From Whitmania pigra (Eukaryota; Annelida; Clitellata; Hirudinida; Haemopidae), in NCBI GenBank assembly GCA_021613335.1, contig JAJTWR010000275.1, positions 1,016,001 through 1,080,000 of the forward strand: a DNA stretch of 64,000 bases, read 5' to 3'. The first letter of the stretch is position 1. Each line of letters opens with the position of its first letter. Of this stretch, positions 18,023-30,700 are shown piece after piece. Under the pieces are notes generated by a model, which saw only the letters and a list, made by a program, of their open reading frames with translations, had not been told where the DNA came from and ran no database searches. The translations under genes and the position numbers were made by a program.

Positions 18023-21000
18023 ATGGACAAAGTAAAATTATCGTTCGACGATGAAGCCGAACGTCTGGAAGGTACCCCCAGAAATCAGAGGGGAGGTCTG
18101 GTTATTATGAACAAAAACAGCGAAGTAGGGCAACATGTTTTCAAAAAACCAACAACGACGACTTCGCGTTTGGGTTTGGATAAACGTGCCGAAGAAATAC
18201 GCAAACAAAACGCCCAAAAAAAATTGTGCGAATATAAAAAGGACAAGACAGACACCGGCTACGTAAGTAAAAGACCGAGGGAAAGAAACGGAGAAGACTC
18301 AGAAAGAGCATCAAAGTCCTCCAGGCGAGACTGGGAGGAAGAAACACCAAGGTTTAGGGAGATTAGGACCCCCAAAATTTCATCAAAAGACACCCCTTCA
18401 AGATCGGGCTGGGGTGACGAAGATGATGATAGAAGGTCAACAGTAAGTTCTTGGGAAACTTCAACATCTAATTCGTCATCTTCGAGGAGTTCTAGGAGAG
18501 ATGATAGGTCTGACAGATCAAGGAGACATGATTCTGGAATTGAAAGAAGCTTAAAATCGCCAAGACCAACACCGGCCCATAAGTATAACAGCTGGATGGG
18601 AAATGCACGCAAAGAAGTCACCTACACCCCACGAGACAGTGTGAGGAGGAACGACAAGGATATCAAGAGAACAGATGAGAGCAGTCGCATCGACATGTTG
18701 GAAGAAGACAAACGCCTCGATCGCATGTGGTACTCAATGGATGACGGAGTCGACAGCCACGAGTTTGACACAATGGAATGTTCAAGTTACGTTCGTCAAA
18801 GGGAAGAAAAAATGGAGGCTAAAAAGAAGAAAAAAATGTCTGAACAGCAGAAACAGATCCAGAAAGACAACGAAAAATGGGAGTTGAATAGGATGTACAG
18901 AAGTGGAGCAGTTACTCAGCTTACGAATGATGACGACTTAGATGAGACAATGGAGGCCCGAGTGCATTTGCAAGTTCACAACATGCTCCCACCATTTCTG
19001 GATGGCAGAATCGTTTTTACCAAACAGACAGAACCAACAGTGCCTCTGAAAGATCCTCTCAGTCACATGGCCACTGTTTCTCGGAAGGGTAGTGCAGTTG
19101 TTATGAAGCAAAGGGAAATCAAGGAAGCAAGGAAAGCTCAGAAGAAGGAATGGGAACTTGCAGGAACCAGGCTTGGAGACATCATGGGTGTTAAGGAGAA
19201 AGTGGAAGAAGATGATCCAGCCAAAAAATATCTTTCCGAAAATGGAGAAGAGAATGTCGACTTTAAGTCAGGTCAAAAATTTTCAGAACATATGGCAAAG
19301 AAATCGGAGGCAGTGTCAGATTTTGCAATGAAAAAGAGCATAGCAGAACAGAGGCAGTTTCTTCCTATTTATGCAGTCCGTCAAGACCTTTTAAAAGTCA
19401 TTCGAGAAAATAGCATTGTCGTCATTGTCGGAGAAACTGGTTCTGGAAAAACAACTCAGTTGACACAGTACCTTCACGAAGAAGGCTACACGAGTTTTGG
19501 AATGGTTGGTTGCACACAACCAAGAAGAGTAGCTGCAATGTCTGTTGCCAAAAGAGTTTCTGAAGAAATGGGTGTGGCTTTATCTGAAGAAGTCGGGTAT
19601 GCCATTCGATTTGAAGATTGCACTACAGAGAAAACCGTCATAAAATATATGACAGACGGTATCCTTTTAAGAGAGTCTCTGAGAGAATCAGATTTGGACA
19701 ATTACAGTGCCATAATCATGGACGAAGCCCATGAAAGGTCTCTCAACACTGACGTTCTCTTCGGCCTGCTCCGTGAAATTCTCGCAAGGCGAAGAGATTT
19801 GAAACTAATCGTAACATCGGCTACGATGGATTCCGAAAAGTTTTCCGAATTTTTCGGAAATGTTCCTGTTTTCAAGATTCCGGGCAGGACATTTCCCGTT
19901 GATCTGTTTTTCAACAAAGGTGTTGTGGAAGACTATGTCGATGCTGCTGTTAAACAGGCCATCCAAGCTCATTTGGGAGGTATCCAGGGAGACATTTTGA
20001 TATTTATGCCAGGTCAAGAAGACATTGAAGTCACCTGCGATCTGATAAAAGAACGCCTCGATGATTTGGAAGATGCTCCTCCTCTTACCATCCTTCCAAT
20101 CTATTCTCAATTGCCTTCTGATCTCCAAGCAAAGATTTTCCAGAAAGCTCCAGATGGTGTGAGAAAATGCATTGTAGCCACCAACATTGCTGAGACTTCG
20201 CTGACTGTCGACGGAATTCAGGTGGTGATTGATAGTGGTTACTGCAAATTGAAGATCTACAACCCCAAAATAGGTATGGATGCACTTCAGATATTTCCAA
20301 TCAGTCAGGCCAATGCTAACCAGCGCAGTGGGCGTGCTGGCAGAACTGGGCCCGGTGTCTGCTTTAGACTATACACAATCAGGCAATATGAAGAAGAGTT
20401 ACTTATGGCAACTGTTCCTGAAATCCAGAGAACAAATCTTTGCAACGTTGTGCTGCTCCTCAAGTCTCTGGGAGTCCAAGATCTTCTCCAGTTCAATTTC
20501 ATGGATTCTCCACCAGAAGATAACATCCTGAACTCTATGTACCAACTTTGGGTATTGGGTGCTCTGGACAACACTGGTTCTCTGACTCCTCTTGGTCGAA
20601 ACATGGAGGAGTTTCCTCTTGATCCAGCCCTTTCGAAAATGCTCATCGTTTCCACAGAGATGGGATGCAGTGTAGAAATACTGACAATTGTATCCATGCT
20701 TTCCATTCCATCCATCTTCTTCCGACCAAAAGGCAGGGAGGATGACTCAGATGCAGCCAGAGAGAAATTCCAAGTTCCAGAGAGTGATCACTTGACTTAT
20801 TTGAATGTCTTCAACCAGTGGAAAAAGAACAAATGGTCCGCTTCTTGGTGTGTAAAAAATTTCATTCATGTTAAAGCAATGAAGAAAGTGAGAGATATCA
20901 GGTCGCAGTTGGAAGAAATCATGGTGAAGCACAAGATAAAGCTCGTGTCTTGCAACGGAGAGTGGGACATCATCAGGAAGTGTATCTGTTCTTCGTATTT

Positions 21001-21442
21001 CCAACAGGCTGCCAGAATCAAGGGTCTCGGAGAGTACGTTAGTCTCAGAACTGGCATGCCTTGCCATCTTCACCCGACTAGTGCTCTTTATGGCATGGGT
21101 TTTACTCCAGATTACATAGTCTATCACGAATTGGTTATGACATCCAAGGAATACATGCAGTGTGTCACAGCTGTGGATGGTCGTTGGTTAGCTGAACTTG
21201 GTCCCATGTTCTACAGTGTCAAAGATTCCACCAAATCAAGAGCAGACAGGAGAAGAATGAATGAAGATCGTACGACTGAAATGGAGAACGAAATGAAGAA
21301 GGCTCAGGACCAATTGAAGTCTAGGAGACAGGAATTGGAAAGCTCAAGAAGCTTTGCAGCAACCCCGATTTATGAAATTGGAAGTAGAACCCCAGCAACT
21401 CCAGGATCCAGGTTGTCTAGAAGAGGAATTACTGGCTTGTGA
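18023..21442 (+). CDS. DHX38: DHX38/PRP16-type DEAH-box splicing helicase, copy B, intronless
   Basis: A single 1139-residue open frame covers the whole PRP16 protein. The N-terminus is [17 protein letters not shown] with an RS-rich segment to about residue 210. The helicase core carries [24 protein letters not shown] and [10 protein letters not shown], and the C-terminus ends RGITGL. It matches copy A at a constant offset of 9210 bp. Identity is near-perfect over the helicase core (about 18991-20876), but the N-terminal 900 bp are clearly diverged. It lacks the 72-bp intron that copy A has before the last exon. The intact frame suggests this is the functional copy. An intronless body beside multi-exon neighbours fits an old retrocopy origin of the locus or intron loss. 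Confidence 0.95.
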   Translation: MDKVKLSFDDEAERLEGTPRNQRGGLVIMNKNSEVGQHVFKKPTTTTSRLGLDKRAEEIRKQNAQKKLCEYKKDKTDTGYVSKRPRERNGEDSERASKSSRRDWEEETPRFREIRTPKISSKDTPSRSGWGDEDDDRRSTVSSWETSTSNSSSSRSSRRDDRSDRSRRHDSGIERSLKSPRPTPAHKYNSWMGNARKEVTYTPRDSVRRNDKDIKRTDESSRIDMLEEDKRLDRMWYSMDDGVDSHEFDTMECSSYVRQREEKMEAKKKKKMSEQQKQIQKDNEKWELNRMYRSGAVTQLTNDDDLDETMEARVHLQVHNMLPPFLDGRIVFTKQTEPTVPLKDPLSHMATVSRKGSAVVMKQREIKEARKAQKKEWELAGTRLGDIMGVKEKVEEDDPAKKYLSENGEENVDFKSGQKFSEHMAKKSEAVSDFAMKKSIAEQRQFLPIYAVRQDLLKVIRENSIVVIVGETGSGKTTQLTQYLHEEGYTSFGMVGCTQPRRVAAMSVAKRVSEEMGVALSEEVGYAIRFEDCTTEKTVIKYMTDGILLRESLRESDLDNYSAIIMDEAHERSLNTDVLFGLLREILARRRDLKLIVTSATMDSEKFSEFFGNVPVFKIPGRTFPVDLFFNKGVVEDYVDAAVKQAIQAHLGGIQGDILIFMPGQEDIEVTCDLIKERLDDLEDAPPLTILPIYSQLPSDLQAKIFQKAPDGVRKCIVATNIAETSLTVDGIQVVIDSGYCKLKIYNPKIGMDALQIFPISQANANQRSGRAGRTGPGVCFRLYTIRQYEEELLMATVPEIQRTNLCNVVLLLKSLGVQDLLQFNFMDSPPEDNILNSMYQLWVLGALDNTGSLTPLGRNMEEFPLDPALSKMLIVSTEMGCSVEILTIVSMLSIPSIFFRPKGREDDSDAAREKFQVPESDHLTYLNVFNQWKKNKWSASWCVKNFIHVKAMKKVRDIRSQLEEIMVKHKIKLVSCNGEWDIIRKCICSSYFQQAARIKGLGEYVSLRTGMPCHLHPTSALYGMGFTPDYIVYHELVMTSKEYMQCVTAVDGRWLAELGPMFYSVKDSTKSRADRRRMNEDRTTEMENEMKKAQDQLKSRRQELESSRSFAATPIYEIGSRTPATPGSRLSRRGITGL

Positions 21443-21544
21443 AGTCAAAAATCATTAAAATAGAAATATCGAAATTATTTTAAATAATTAAATATTATCA
21501 TATTTATTGTATTTACACTGTTGTGTAGTCGATCGTTTTTAAGA

Positions 21545-21550
21545 AATAAA
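21545..21550 (+). terminator. Polyadenylation signal of DHX38 copy B
   Basis: AATAAA lies about 100 bp after the stop codon. A candidate SLC6 polyadenylation signal on the other strand (21585-21590) is only about 35 bp away, so the two genes converge tail to tail. Confidence 0.55.
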
Positions 21551-21584
21551 ATCTCTAATGGTTGTAACATTTTAAATATAGACA

Positions 21585-21590
21585 TTTATT
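21585..21590 (-). terminator. Candidate polyadenylation signal of the SLC6 gene
   Basis: AATAAA on the minus strand, about 120 bp past the SLC6 stop codon at 21709-21711. Confidence 0.4.
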
Positions 21591-21708
21591 TCTAAAATTC
21601 AAACGTAGAAACTTGACAAATTATTCATGGCAAAGTATGGCGAATATAAACAATGACTTTACAAATTATTGATAATCGATTTGACTTATAAATCGAAGGC
21701 AGCTGAGT

Positions 21709-24700
21709 TTAAATGTAACTTTCGATTTGATATACTGGACGTTTGAAAGGATCGTCATCATCATCAATTGACTTCTTTACCTTGTCTTCCCGGTCATCCT
21801 TTTCGTACGAAATATTCTGAAATGACACAATAATTATAAAATTGATTTAGAAATATTTAATTCTTTGTTCCTTAATTCTTTCTAGCAGAACACTCGCTTT
21901 TCTAACAATCTCCACAATTACATATTACAGAATCAAAATTTATGTAAAATAGATTCTTTCCAAAGATTCAAATGTGCGACCAAGACAAATGCGTTGAATA
22001 CTCACATCTTGACCAAGGCAGGATTTTTTTGAGCCCCGGGGATCGATTTCAAAACCCTCCACGTAATGAATGAGGGCTCGATGCTTAGGTAGAGCTGGAC
22101 CCCAGTACACAGTTGGCAGTATAAGGTTCCTAATTCTCTTTTGAATAAATAAATGAATATTGCTTGGAATATTGTTATAATGAGCCCTGTTATAAATGTA
22201 TTAAAATGAATTACACTCTTGTACTTATCAGCATTAGTATTACAGTAACAAAAGTTATTTGGTACAGATATCTTTAAACCAAAAACAATTTAAATAAAAC
22301 AAAGTAAAAATGTGGTTAAGTTTACTTTTAAAACACTGCCATCGCGTTCTTTACAGATCTTCCAAATCGCCACGATGGGAATCCAAATAATGGACGCAAA
22401 GGACATCAGCCAGCCTAAGCCATCTGCCCACTTTGGGTAAACATAGCTTCCGTACACTGCAGGCTTGTAATCGACCCATGAGAATATGAGCAGGAACTGG
22501 AATGAATTCATACACAAAACCAGTTGAGTTCACTTAAATTTCATTTTGTATCGATATTTGCATTCTAAGCGTAGTTAATTTATATGGCGCCATATGCATA
22601 GCGTCAGAGGCGCTTCTTGTAACGATTTATATAGCTTCCCTAGGGCGCTGGCGGCAGTGCAGGGTGGGTTTCGAACCGCCATTTGAAGGCACGTAATCTA
22701 TTCGGCCAACCTGACCAGCGTAAGTACTGTAGTTTTAACAAGCAATGGTTAAATTTGTTAAAAACTTCACCTAGCATTAAAGTATCATTAAATAAAATGT
22801 ACAAAAGAAATGATACTAACAAGAATGAATGCAGGCGTCAAGAATTGGCAACAAATCCTCCACCACTGGCTCTGCTTCTTTCCAAGGACCACTTCCAGAT
22901 CTTTGTAGAGACGATTGACCCCTAATAAGACCGTGATGGATATTATTTATTTCATTGTTATTGTAATTAGGGCGTTTAACTACATTTTTATGCTATTTAC
23001 AATTTAATATCCATGTGATTCATATACATGTAGTTTGGTGTTACTTGGATTTCTTACCGTAGACCCAATTTGTGGCGATGCAGAAAACGATTGCAATCAC
23101 TAAAACTGACCACCCACTAGAATATGTGTCCATCAGTTGGAGCAGATAGTTGCCACCCTGTCAAAATATGAGACATTTCACCAAACTTCTTTTATTAATA
23201 AATAATAAATATTATTCAGTACGTCCTAATTTAAAATTTTTTTTTTAGATTTTAGAATTACCGTGTCTTTGATTTGAAATCTTTGCTCATACTTTGCTCA
23301 TGATTATTTACCACTCCAATAAATATTCTCAATTGTTTGATCAAATGAGTTCTCACATTTGTACAAAGCGGCAAACCAAGCAAGAAAAACACGCTGCACA
23401 GTATGAACACAACCAGAGGTTTCCAATTTCTCAACTTTGGAAATTGATCCAAAATTGAGGTGAGAATTGTTTCCATGCCTGCGAACTGGTGCAATAATTG
23501 AGAAAATAACTGTAGTTATTAGAAAACAAATTCTATTTTACACCTATAAAAACTTAATAAACTTCTAAAAACTTAAATGATTTTTAGCAAAGATAGTCAA
23601 ATCTAAAGAGAAAGAACTGCAAAATTCTTTTAAGCAGTATATTAAGGCTACCTCTGAGTCGAGACCAAGGGTGAGAAGCATGATAAAGAAGAGGATGCTC
23701 CATAGGGGGGCTATGGGTAGCCGCGTCACTGCGTCTGGGTAGACAATGAAGGCTAGTCCAGGTCCTTAAAATTAATTTTTAAAAATTAATTCAGGATTTG
23801 TCTTAGTGAAAATTATTTCAGCATAAGATTTTGTTTACAAAACAATATTGTGTCGGTGAATCTAAAATATGTCATGATGACTCACCACTGTCAACCACAT
23901 CTTCCACTGAAACCCCCATGGTTTGAGCCATGTAGCCCAAAAAGCTGAATATAACTAATCCGGCAAATATTCCTGTCAGCCAGTTTGCCAGAGTCACTAT
24001 GATCATGTCCCTGATGAAATGAATAGCAACTTATGTGTTAGACTTATTTTAATAAAGGTGGAAAGTTACATAGTAACATAACATCAGTAATAATATTAGT
24101 AGTAATAATAATGATATTAATAATACATAAGATATACATGCATATGTACTAGTAAATTAAAATAGAATCAATCTAAGTTTTAGCGGAATGACATGTGGCC
24201 CATAAGAAATTTTAAGACCATTGTAAACTTGGAGGAGGCCTTTTATTAAACTTTAGCGGAATGTATTTTCCAGAAAATGGACATTAGCTAAAACACACAT
24301 ACAAGGCAATATGAAATGTATGTTGATAATAATGACTCTGTTTTTGGAAAAACTGTTAGCCAAACATAGACAAACCTGAGAAAGTTGTTGTGAAACCTGT
24401 TGTAGCTGGATAAAGCTATTGTTCCACCCCAGCAATTTCCCATTCCGAAAAACAGCTGTAGAGCAGCATCGCTCCATACCTTCCAGGGATATTAAGGTGT
24501 TAATAAGGAGTATATTCATAACAATTTATATGTCCGGCTTTCTTATGAAATGGCTTAATTCATATCCAACGTATTAATAATTTTGAATTAAATAAAATTA
24601 CCTTTAAATAAATGCTCAAAAACTTCATCGGATATAAATAAAAAATATGAAAAGTTTATATAAATTCAAGCAAAGATAAACATTTTGCATATTCTATCTA

Positions 24701-27700
24701 TTAGCAGAATTATCTCACCCTGGCTTCGGCCAGTTTAGAAAAGTCTGGTCGGAGGTAGAAAATGAGACCCTCGGCTGCTCCAGGGAGGGAAACCCCCCTT
24801 CCGAGAAGTATTACAAGGACCACGTAAGGAAAGAGAGCCGTGAAATAGACAACCTATAAACGTACAAATTTGCACTTGCATCATTCTGAAAATTCGATAT
24901 AAAATTTTCATAGATAATAAAATGAATAATGAAAAATTACATTTCAATGGTTTAAGGATTTATATCATAGCAAGTTAAGCACCCTATTTAATGTCTATTT
25001 AGTATCTAATTTAGTATTACTTAGTACCTACCTTACCCGTGGTTTTGATCCCTTTGACCATGCAAGCGAAGCAAATGATCCAGGCGAGGAGCAGACAGAG
25101 TGTAAGTTCCCATTTTATGGTTCCAAAGTCATCAATTCCTGAGCTCAACTCCAAAACTCTGTTGCTGGACAATTAGAAGGAAGTTGAAGTTGCTGTAATA
25201 TTTCAATGCCCCAATTCTTAGGTGAATTAATATCGAATGGTCTTGAGTTCTCGGGAGAAAATTCAATTAATCAGTTTATTATGTGTTAGTGCTTTATGAT
25301 AATTTGATTTTTAGATTTTTGAAGTTTGCTTTAGAAAATTTGTAATTTCTCATAATTTCACTTAGAATTAATTTGCATCAACTAGTTAGTGCTAACTTGT
25401 AATACTCTTCGCTGGCAGTGGTCCTCTTCAGTCCTGTGATGTTCTGGTAAACTTTGACGTCCCACAATCCTGTCGTTGTACTTCCGTTTGTACAAGTTCC
25501 GTTGACTTCCCTTATGACGTCAGAGCCGTTACAGGCAACATTTGGCAGGCGATCGTAGCATTCTGAAGAGCGGAAAAGAATCGATCTTTGTCATTTGGAT
25601 TTTTAGGTCATTAAAGGAAATGGATTGGCTGGGAATAATAATATAGACAATAATTTTTTTTTAAATTATTATTAACATTGCTAATTTTTTATTAGTATTA
25701 TTAGAATGCTTCATGCTTAATTATTAATCGAAATATATTTTATAATTAATATTCTTAATTGTTAAATGACGATTTTCTTAGACGTTTCTCATTCTATATT
25801 TTCTATGCCCATTGATCCATGAATATTAAACTGTATCGCTTGTATAAATGAAAACAACAGCGAAACTAAAAGTCTTTATTTACAAGAAAACACGTCTTCT
25901 AGTTTTTAACTAATTCGTATCAATTGTATGTAGCAACTCCAGAACTCAAAACGAACCGCTCTCTAGCTTCGCAATTAGGCACTCGCCTTTAGGCACATAC
26001 AGGTGAGCTAGCTACGTAACACCTCCCCCTTCAGTAAAAGTCGTCGGTTCAACTGCTGACGAATTCTTTCTGATCTTCGTGGCATAGTCGGAGAAGGGAA
26101 CCGTACTTCGGGTCTGGGTTCTTTAATCGTTCTTTGCCCTCTTCTTGGCGTAGGTTCTTGTAATTGTCTTGGTCGCTCAGACGTTGGTTTCACTATCAGG
26201 GATGGATGTACAACCACTGGATCTCCAGGATCAGCATCCTGTTCAACACCGTATCTGTGGCGAATTTGATCAATGTGCCTCTTCCACAAATATCCCTGCC
26301 TTAAAGATTTGACTACAAACAATCTTGGACCCAGAATCTGTTGAATTATAGCCGGTACCCATCTTGGTTGTCGATCTCTATGAGGTCCAAAGTATTTTGC
26401 GTAGCAAGGCGATCCTACCGCGAATCGCTCTTTGTTTTTTCTTTGTGTAAGAGCTACCTCTTTTGTCAGGAGCGACGGAGATGGGCGAAGGACATCGACT
26501 CTCGCCCGTATTTGTCTGCCGTTTAGCAGTTCACAGGGCGACAAACCAGATTCCAAAGGAGTCCTTCGATACTGTATTAGGAATTCTTGTAGAGCCATTT
26601 TAGGATTTAATCTCGATTTATTCATCGATTTTTTGAATGTCTGAACAAGTCTTTCGGCATGACCATTTGTCGCTGGATGGTATGGTGCACCAGTTAAATG
26701 ACGAATTCCCCGCTCGTTCAGAAATGATTTAAATTCATCGCTCATAAATGCTTGAGCATTATCTGATACCAGCGAATGTGGATATCCAAAATGAGCGAAA
26801 TCCTCCTCTAACAACTCCATGGTAGCTTTGGCTGTAAGGCCGGACGTTGGATGTATGCATGGATATCTTGAAAATGCATCTACAACGATCAACCAACTTG
26901 TTCCTAGAAAATTAACTGCATGATCCACATGTAAACGACTCCATGGTTCGTCCGGAACCACCCACGGATGATTCAAGGCTTTTGGCGGATTATTGTGTTG
27001 TTCTTGACAGCTGGAACAACCTCTGCAAAGAATTTCAATTTCGCGATCCATCCGAGGCCAATAAACGGCTGTTCTAGCCAGATATTTCATCTTTTGCATT
27101 CCAAAATGTCCCAGGTGTAATAACTGTAAAACCTCATTCCTCAACCTCTTGGGAATAACTAATCTGTTACCCATCCACAGGCATTTACCCTCAAAGGACA
27201 AAGAATCTTTAAGTCTTTTGAAAAACTTAACTTCGTCCTCATTGATCTTCTGTGGCCAACCCTTTTCCATGTACCTGAGAACCGTTGTAATTACGGAGTC
27301 TTTTGCTGTTTCCTCCGAAATTGCTTTAGAGTCAGTCGAAGTAATTTGTTGACTCAACGCATGAATCGTGCAGACATTGGAAAATTCCAATTCCTTCTCT
27401 GCATCATCAAATATTTTATCTTCACCCGAAGGTAACCGACTTAGCGCATCTGCGTTCCCGTGTTCAGACGTTTTCCTGTATTCAATTGTATAATTGTACT
27501 GTTGCAGTATAAGGGCCCAGCGCGTCAGCAGATTCAAAGTAAGTTTTGGCACTGCTTTATTTGGATCAAATAAAACCAAGAGTGGCTTGTGATCAGTCAC
27601 TAAGATGAATTTCCTGCCGTAGAGATATGGATGGAATTTTTGTACTGCGTATATTATTGAGAGAGCTTCCTTATGAATTTGACTGTATTTGCTTTGGCTT

Positions 27701-30700
27701 TCGGACAAAAGCTTTGAAACGTTGAATATGGGTCTTTCAGATCCATCTGGATAACGGTGAAATAATACTGCTCCCAAACCTACTTCGGATGCATCACATG
27801 CAATTCCAACTTGTAACTTTGGATCAAAGTGGCCAGTTGAACTCGTTTCAGCAGTAATTCTTTCAATCTGTTGAACGATTTTTCTTGATTCGGTCCCCAA
27901 AACCATTTGATATTCTTGCGAGTCAAAGAATACAGGGGTTCAGCAACCGTAGACAAATCTGGTATGAATTTGTGGTAAAATTGTATCGAACCCAAAAACG
28001 ATTTCAGTTCCGAAATATTTACTGGTCTGGACATGGAAGCTACGGCATCAACTTTTCCTCCAGGACCAACACCTTCTCTTGACAACGTATGGCCAAGATA
28101 ATCTAAAGATTCTTGTGCAAAACAACATTTCTCTTGGTTACATTTTAAGCCACTGTCTTGTAGTTTCTGTAGTGTATTCTTTAGATTTTGTAGATGTTCC
28201 TGTTCGGCTGTGAATTTACTGTGACAGCGTAATCCCCACACACACGCAATTTGACCTTTGAACTCGATCCTTTCTTCCGAATTGGTACAATTGGAGTTCC
28301 CCAATCATTGAATTTGGTTGGTATCCAAATTCCTTTCTGAATTCCAGCTTCTAAAGCTTGATTCAAATCCTCCATGATAGCAAATGGCACCGTCCTTGGT
28401 TTCTTAAACACCGGCACGGCCTCCTCCTTGAATTTGATTTCCAGTTCACAATCTTTAAGCAAACCTAATCCTGGCTGAAATAATTCCTCGAATTTCTGGC
28501 AGAGATCGCGACACTTCTTTTGGACGTCGTTTGCATTCAAGTTTGAATGTATCTCTTCATTCGTTACAAGACATATTCTCTGAGATTCCTGAAGCTTTTT
28601 ACTCAAGTCTACCTGCAACTGTAACATTGCGACTCTTCCCAACAAATTCAGTTGTTTTGGAGTCACGTTGAATGTTATGTATGTTATGTTTTCCTTCTCT
28701 GGCATGGATGCGTCAATCTTGAACGAACCGTAAATTGGTAGAACATCACCTGTAACCGACCTGTATTCAATTGAATTTCTTTGGAGTTTTGGGCAGCCTA
28801 ATTCGGTCCATATTGTCTTCGAAATAAAACTGTCGCGTGTACCGCTGTCCAACTCGAATTCATAAAGTTTCTTGCCAAGTTGTATCTTTTGTAATAGCGG
28901 ATCATTATCATGCATTCTTTTGATTATTTGCACGACGTTTCGTGATTTCTTCTGGAAACACACTCTTTCGTAATGGCCTTTCCTTCCACAAAAATTACAA
29001 ACAACACCAGTCTTCTTACATTTGTCGGCCCAATGTTCCGCACTACCACACCTGTAACAATTGTAACGCTTTGTAGGGTGTGCATTGTCTCGCTTGAATG
29101 TTTTGCTGGTATCGTATCTTTTGCTTGAAATGTCTTTTCTTTGAAATGGAGTCTGTTCTCCTCTCTTGGCGTGAGCTATCTGTTCCGGTTTCAACTGAAT
29201 AGCCTGAATTGACTCCGAAGTCGAATGGTGTACTGTGTCTTTGGCCACGGTGGCCGCTCCTTCAATCTCATTTGCCACTTCCACTGCTTTAGCAAAAGAT
29301 AGTTCCTCTTCTGGGATTCTAAACCATGCTTTCAGAACTGCTTCATTTTGAATGCTGCATATAAAATTTGTTCGGAGCGCCTCGTCCAATGGATTTTTAA
29401 TGCTCGAGAAATCGCACGTGACCGCTCCTTGACGAATCCGAGTTGCGAGCTCTTGTACCGACTCACCTGGTTTTCTTTTCCCATTAGTCCAAAATTTGTA
29501 TCTTTCTCGTATTACAAAAGTAGCCGGATTGAATAACTTTTCCATGTTCAAGACTATTTGTTCGTAATTCATGTCATTTGCATTTCTGGGCGGTTGCAAT
29601 TGTGTAGCCAAAGTTTCAAGCATTTTATATATTTCTGGACTTTGGTTTGTAAGAAAAACCTGGGCTGCTTTGCCTTTAGCGATTGAATTTGCCAACAGAA
29701 ATGTATCAAACCTTTTGATGTAATCCTTGAATAATTCTTTCTCTGGTTGAAAAGGCTCGAACTTTTGTATAGCAGACGTCGTATTTCCTTGTTGAAAAGT
29801 TTGTAGCATTTGTATCATTCTTCTTTCACTTTCTGCTGTTTGTTTCGCCAACATTTCAGCAAACAACTGAACCATTTCTTTCAATTCCGACATTTTCTTT
29901 AACCGAAAGTAACCGTGACAGAAATTGAAACCTCGTAGACTTGTACTTCAGAAACAACTGTCGACTGCGCCACTTGTTGTATCGCTTGTATAAATGAAAA
30001 CAACAGCGAAACTAAAAGTCTTTATTTACAAGAAAACACGTCTTCTAGTTTTTAACTAATTCGTATCAATTGTATGTAGCAACTCCAGAACTCAAAACGA
30101 ACCGCTCTCTAGCTTCGCAATTAGGCACTCGCCTTTAGGCACATACAGGTGAGCTAGCTACGTAACAATTAACATTGCTAATTTTTTATTAGTATTATTA
30201 GAATGCTTCATGCTTAATTATTAATCGAAATATATTTTATAATTAATATTCTTAATTGTTAAATGACGATTTTCTTAGACGTTTCTCATTCTATATTTTC
30301 TATGCCCATTGATCCATGAATATTAAACGGACAGGTGTGTTAGCACGGGCATTAAATATAATTAGTTAGTACTAGTTAGTACTATCGGTGATTTCTAGAT
30401 AAATGTCCATTAAACACATAAATAAATGAATAATAACATCATTAGTAATCCGTAAAAAAATCCACTAACGTGGGGTGTTCCACTCGTGTAGGCAGGTGAT
30501 CCAGGGGAGTTCGAGGGCATTTATGAGGGTAGAAAAGAAATAGAAGACGGTCCAACCAATGATCATGTTGTAGTAGATGTTTACCAGGCCAGATACAACC
30601 AACTGAGCCATTCCAATGCCTTTAGGTTTATCGTGACGTTATAATTTTGTATTTTTTAAATTTCATATATATATACTTACTTATCCTTTCTTACTTAGTT

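Larger units (their letters stand above)
25832..30167 (-). mobile_element. Ty3/Gypsy-type LTR retrotransposon, recently inserted, polymerase defective
   Basis: A 4336-bp element lies on the minus strand inside an SLC6 intron. It has 190-bp identical LTRs, a polypurine tract (26022-26032) and a primer-binding-site candidate at 29958-29972 (minus TGGCGCAGTCGACAG, 5 bp from the LTR). Domain order is Gag with two CCHC knuckles, DSG protease, RT remnant, RNase H, HHCC and DDE integrase. This Gag-Pol order, with integrase last, defines Ty3/Gypsy. The reading frame is broken twice: a deletion in RT near 28206-28217, and a one-base shift near 27845-27860. LTR identity implies a very recent insertion. 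The RT deletion implies mobilisation by enzymes supplied in trans, or decay after insertion. Confidence 0.93.
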
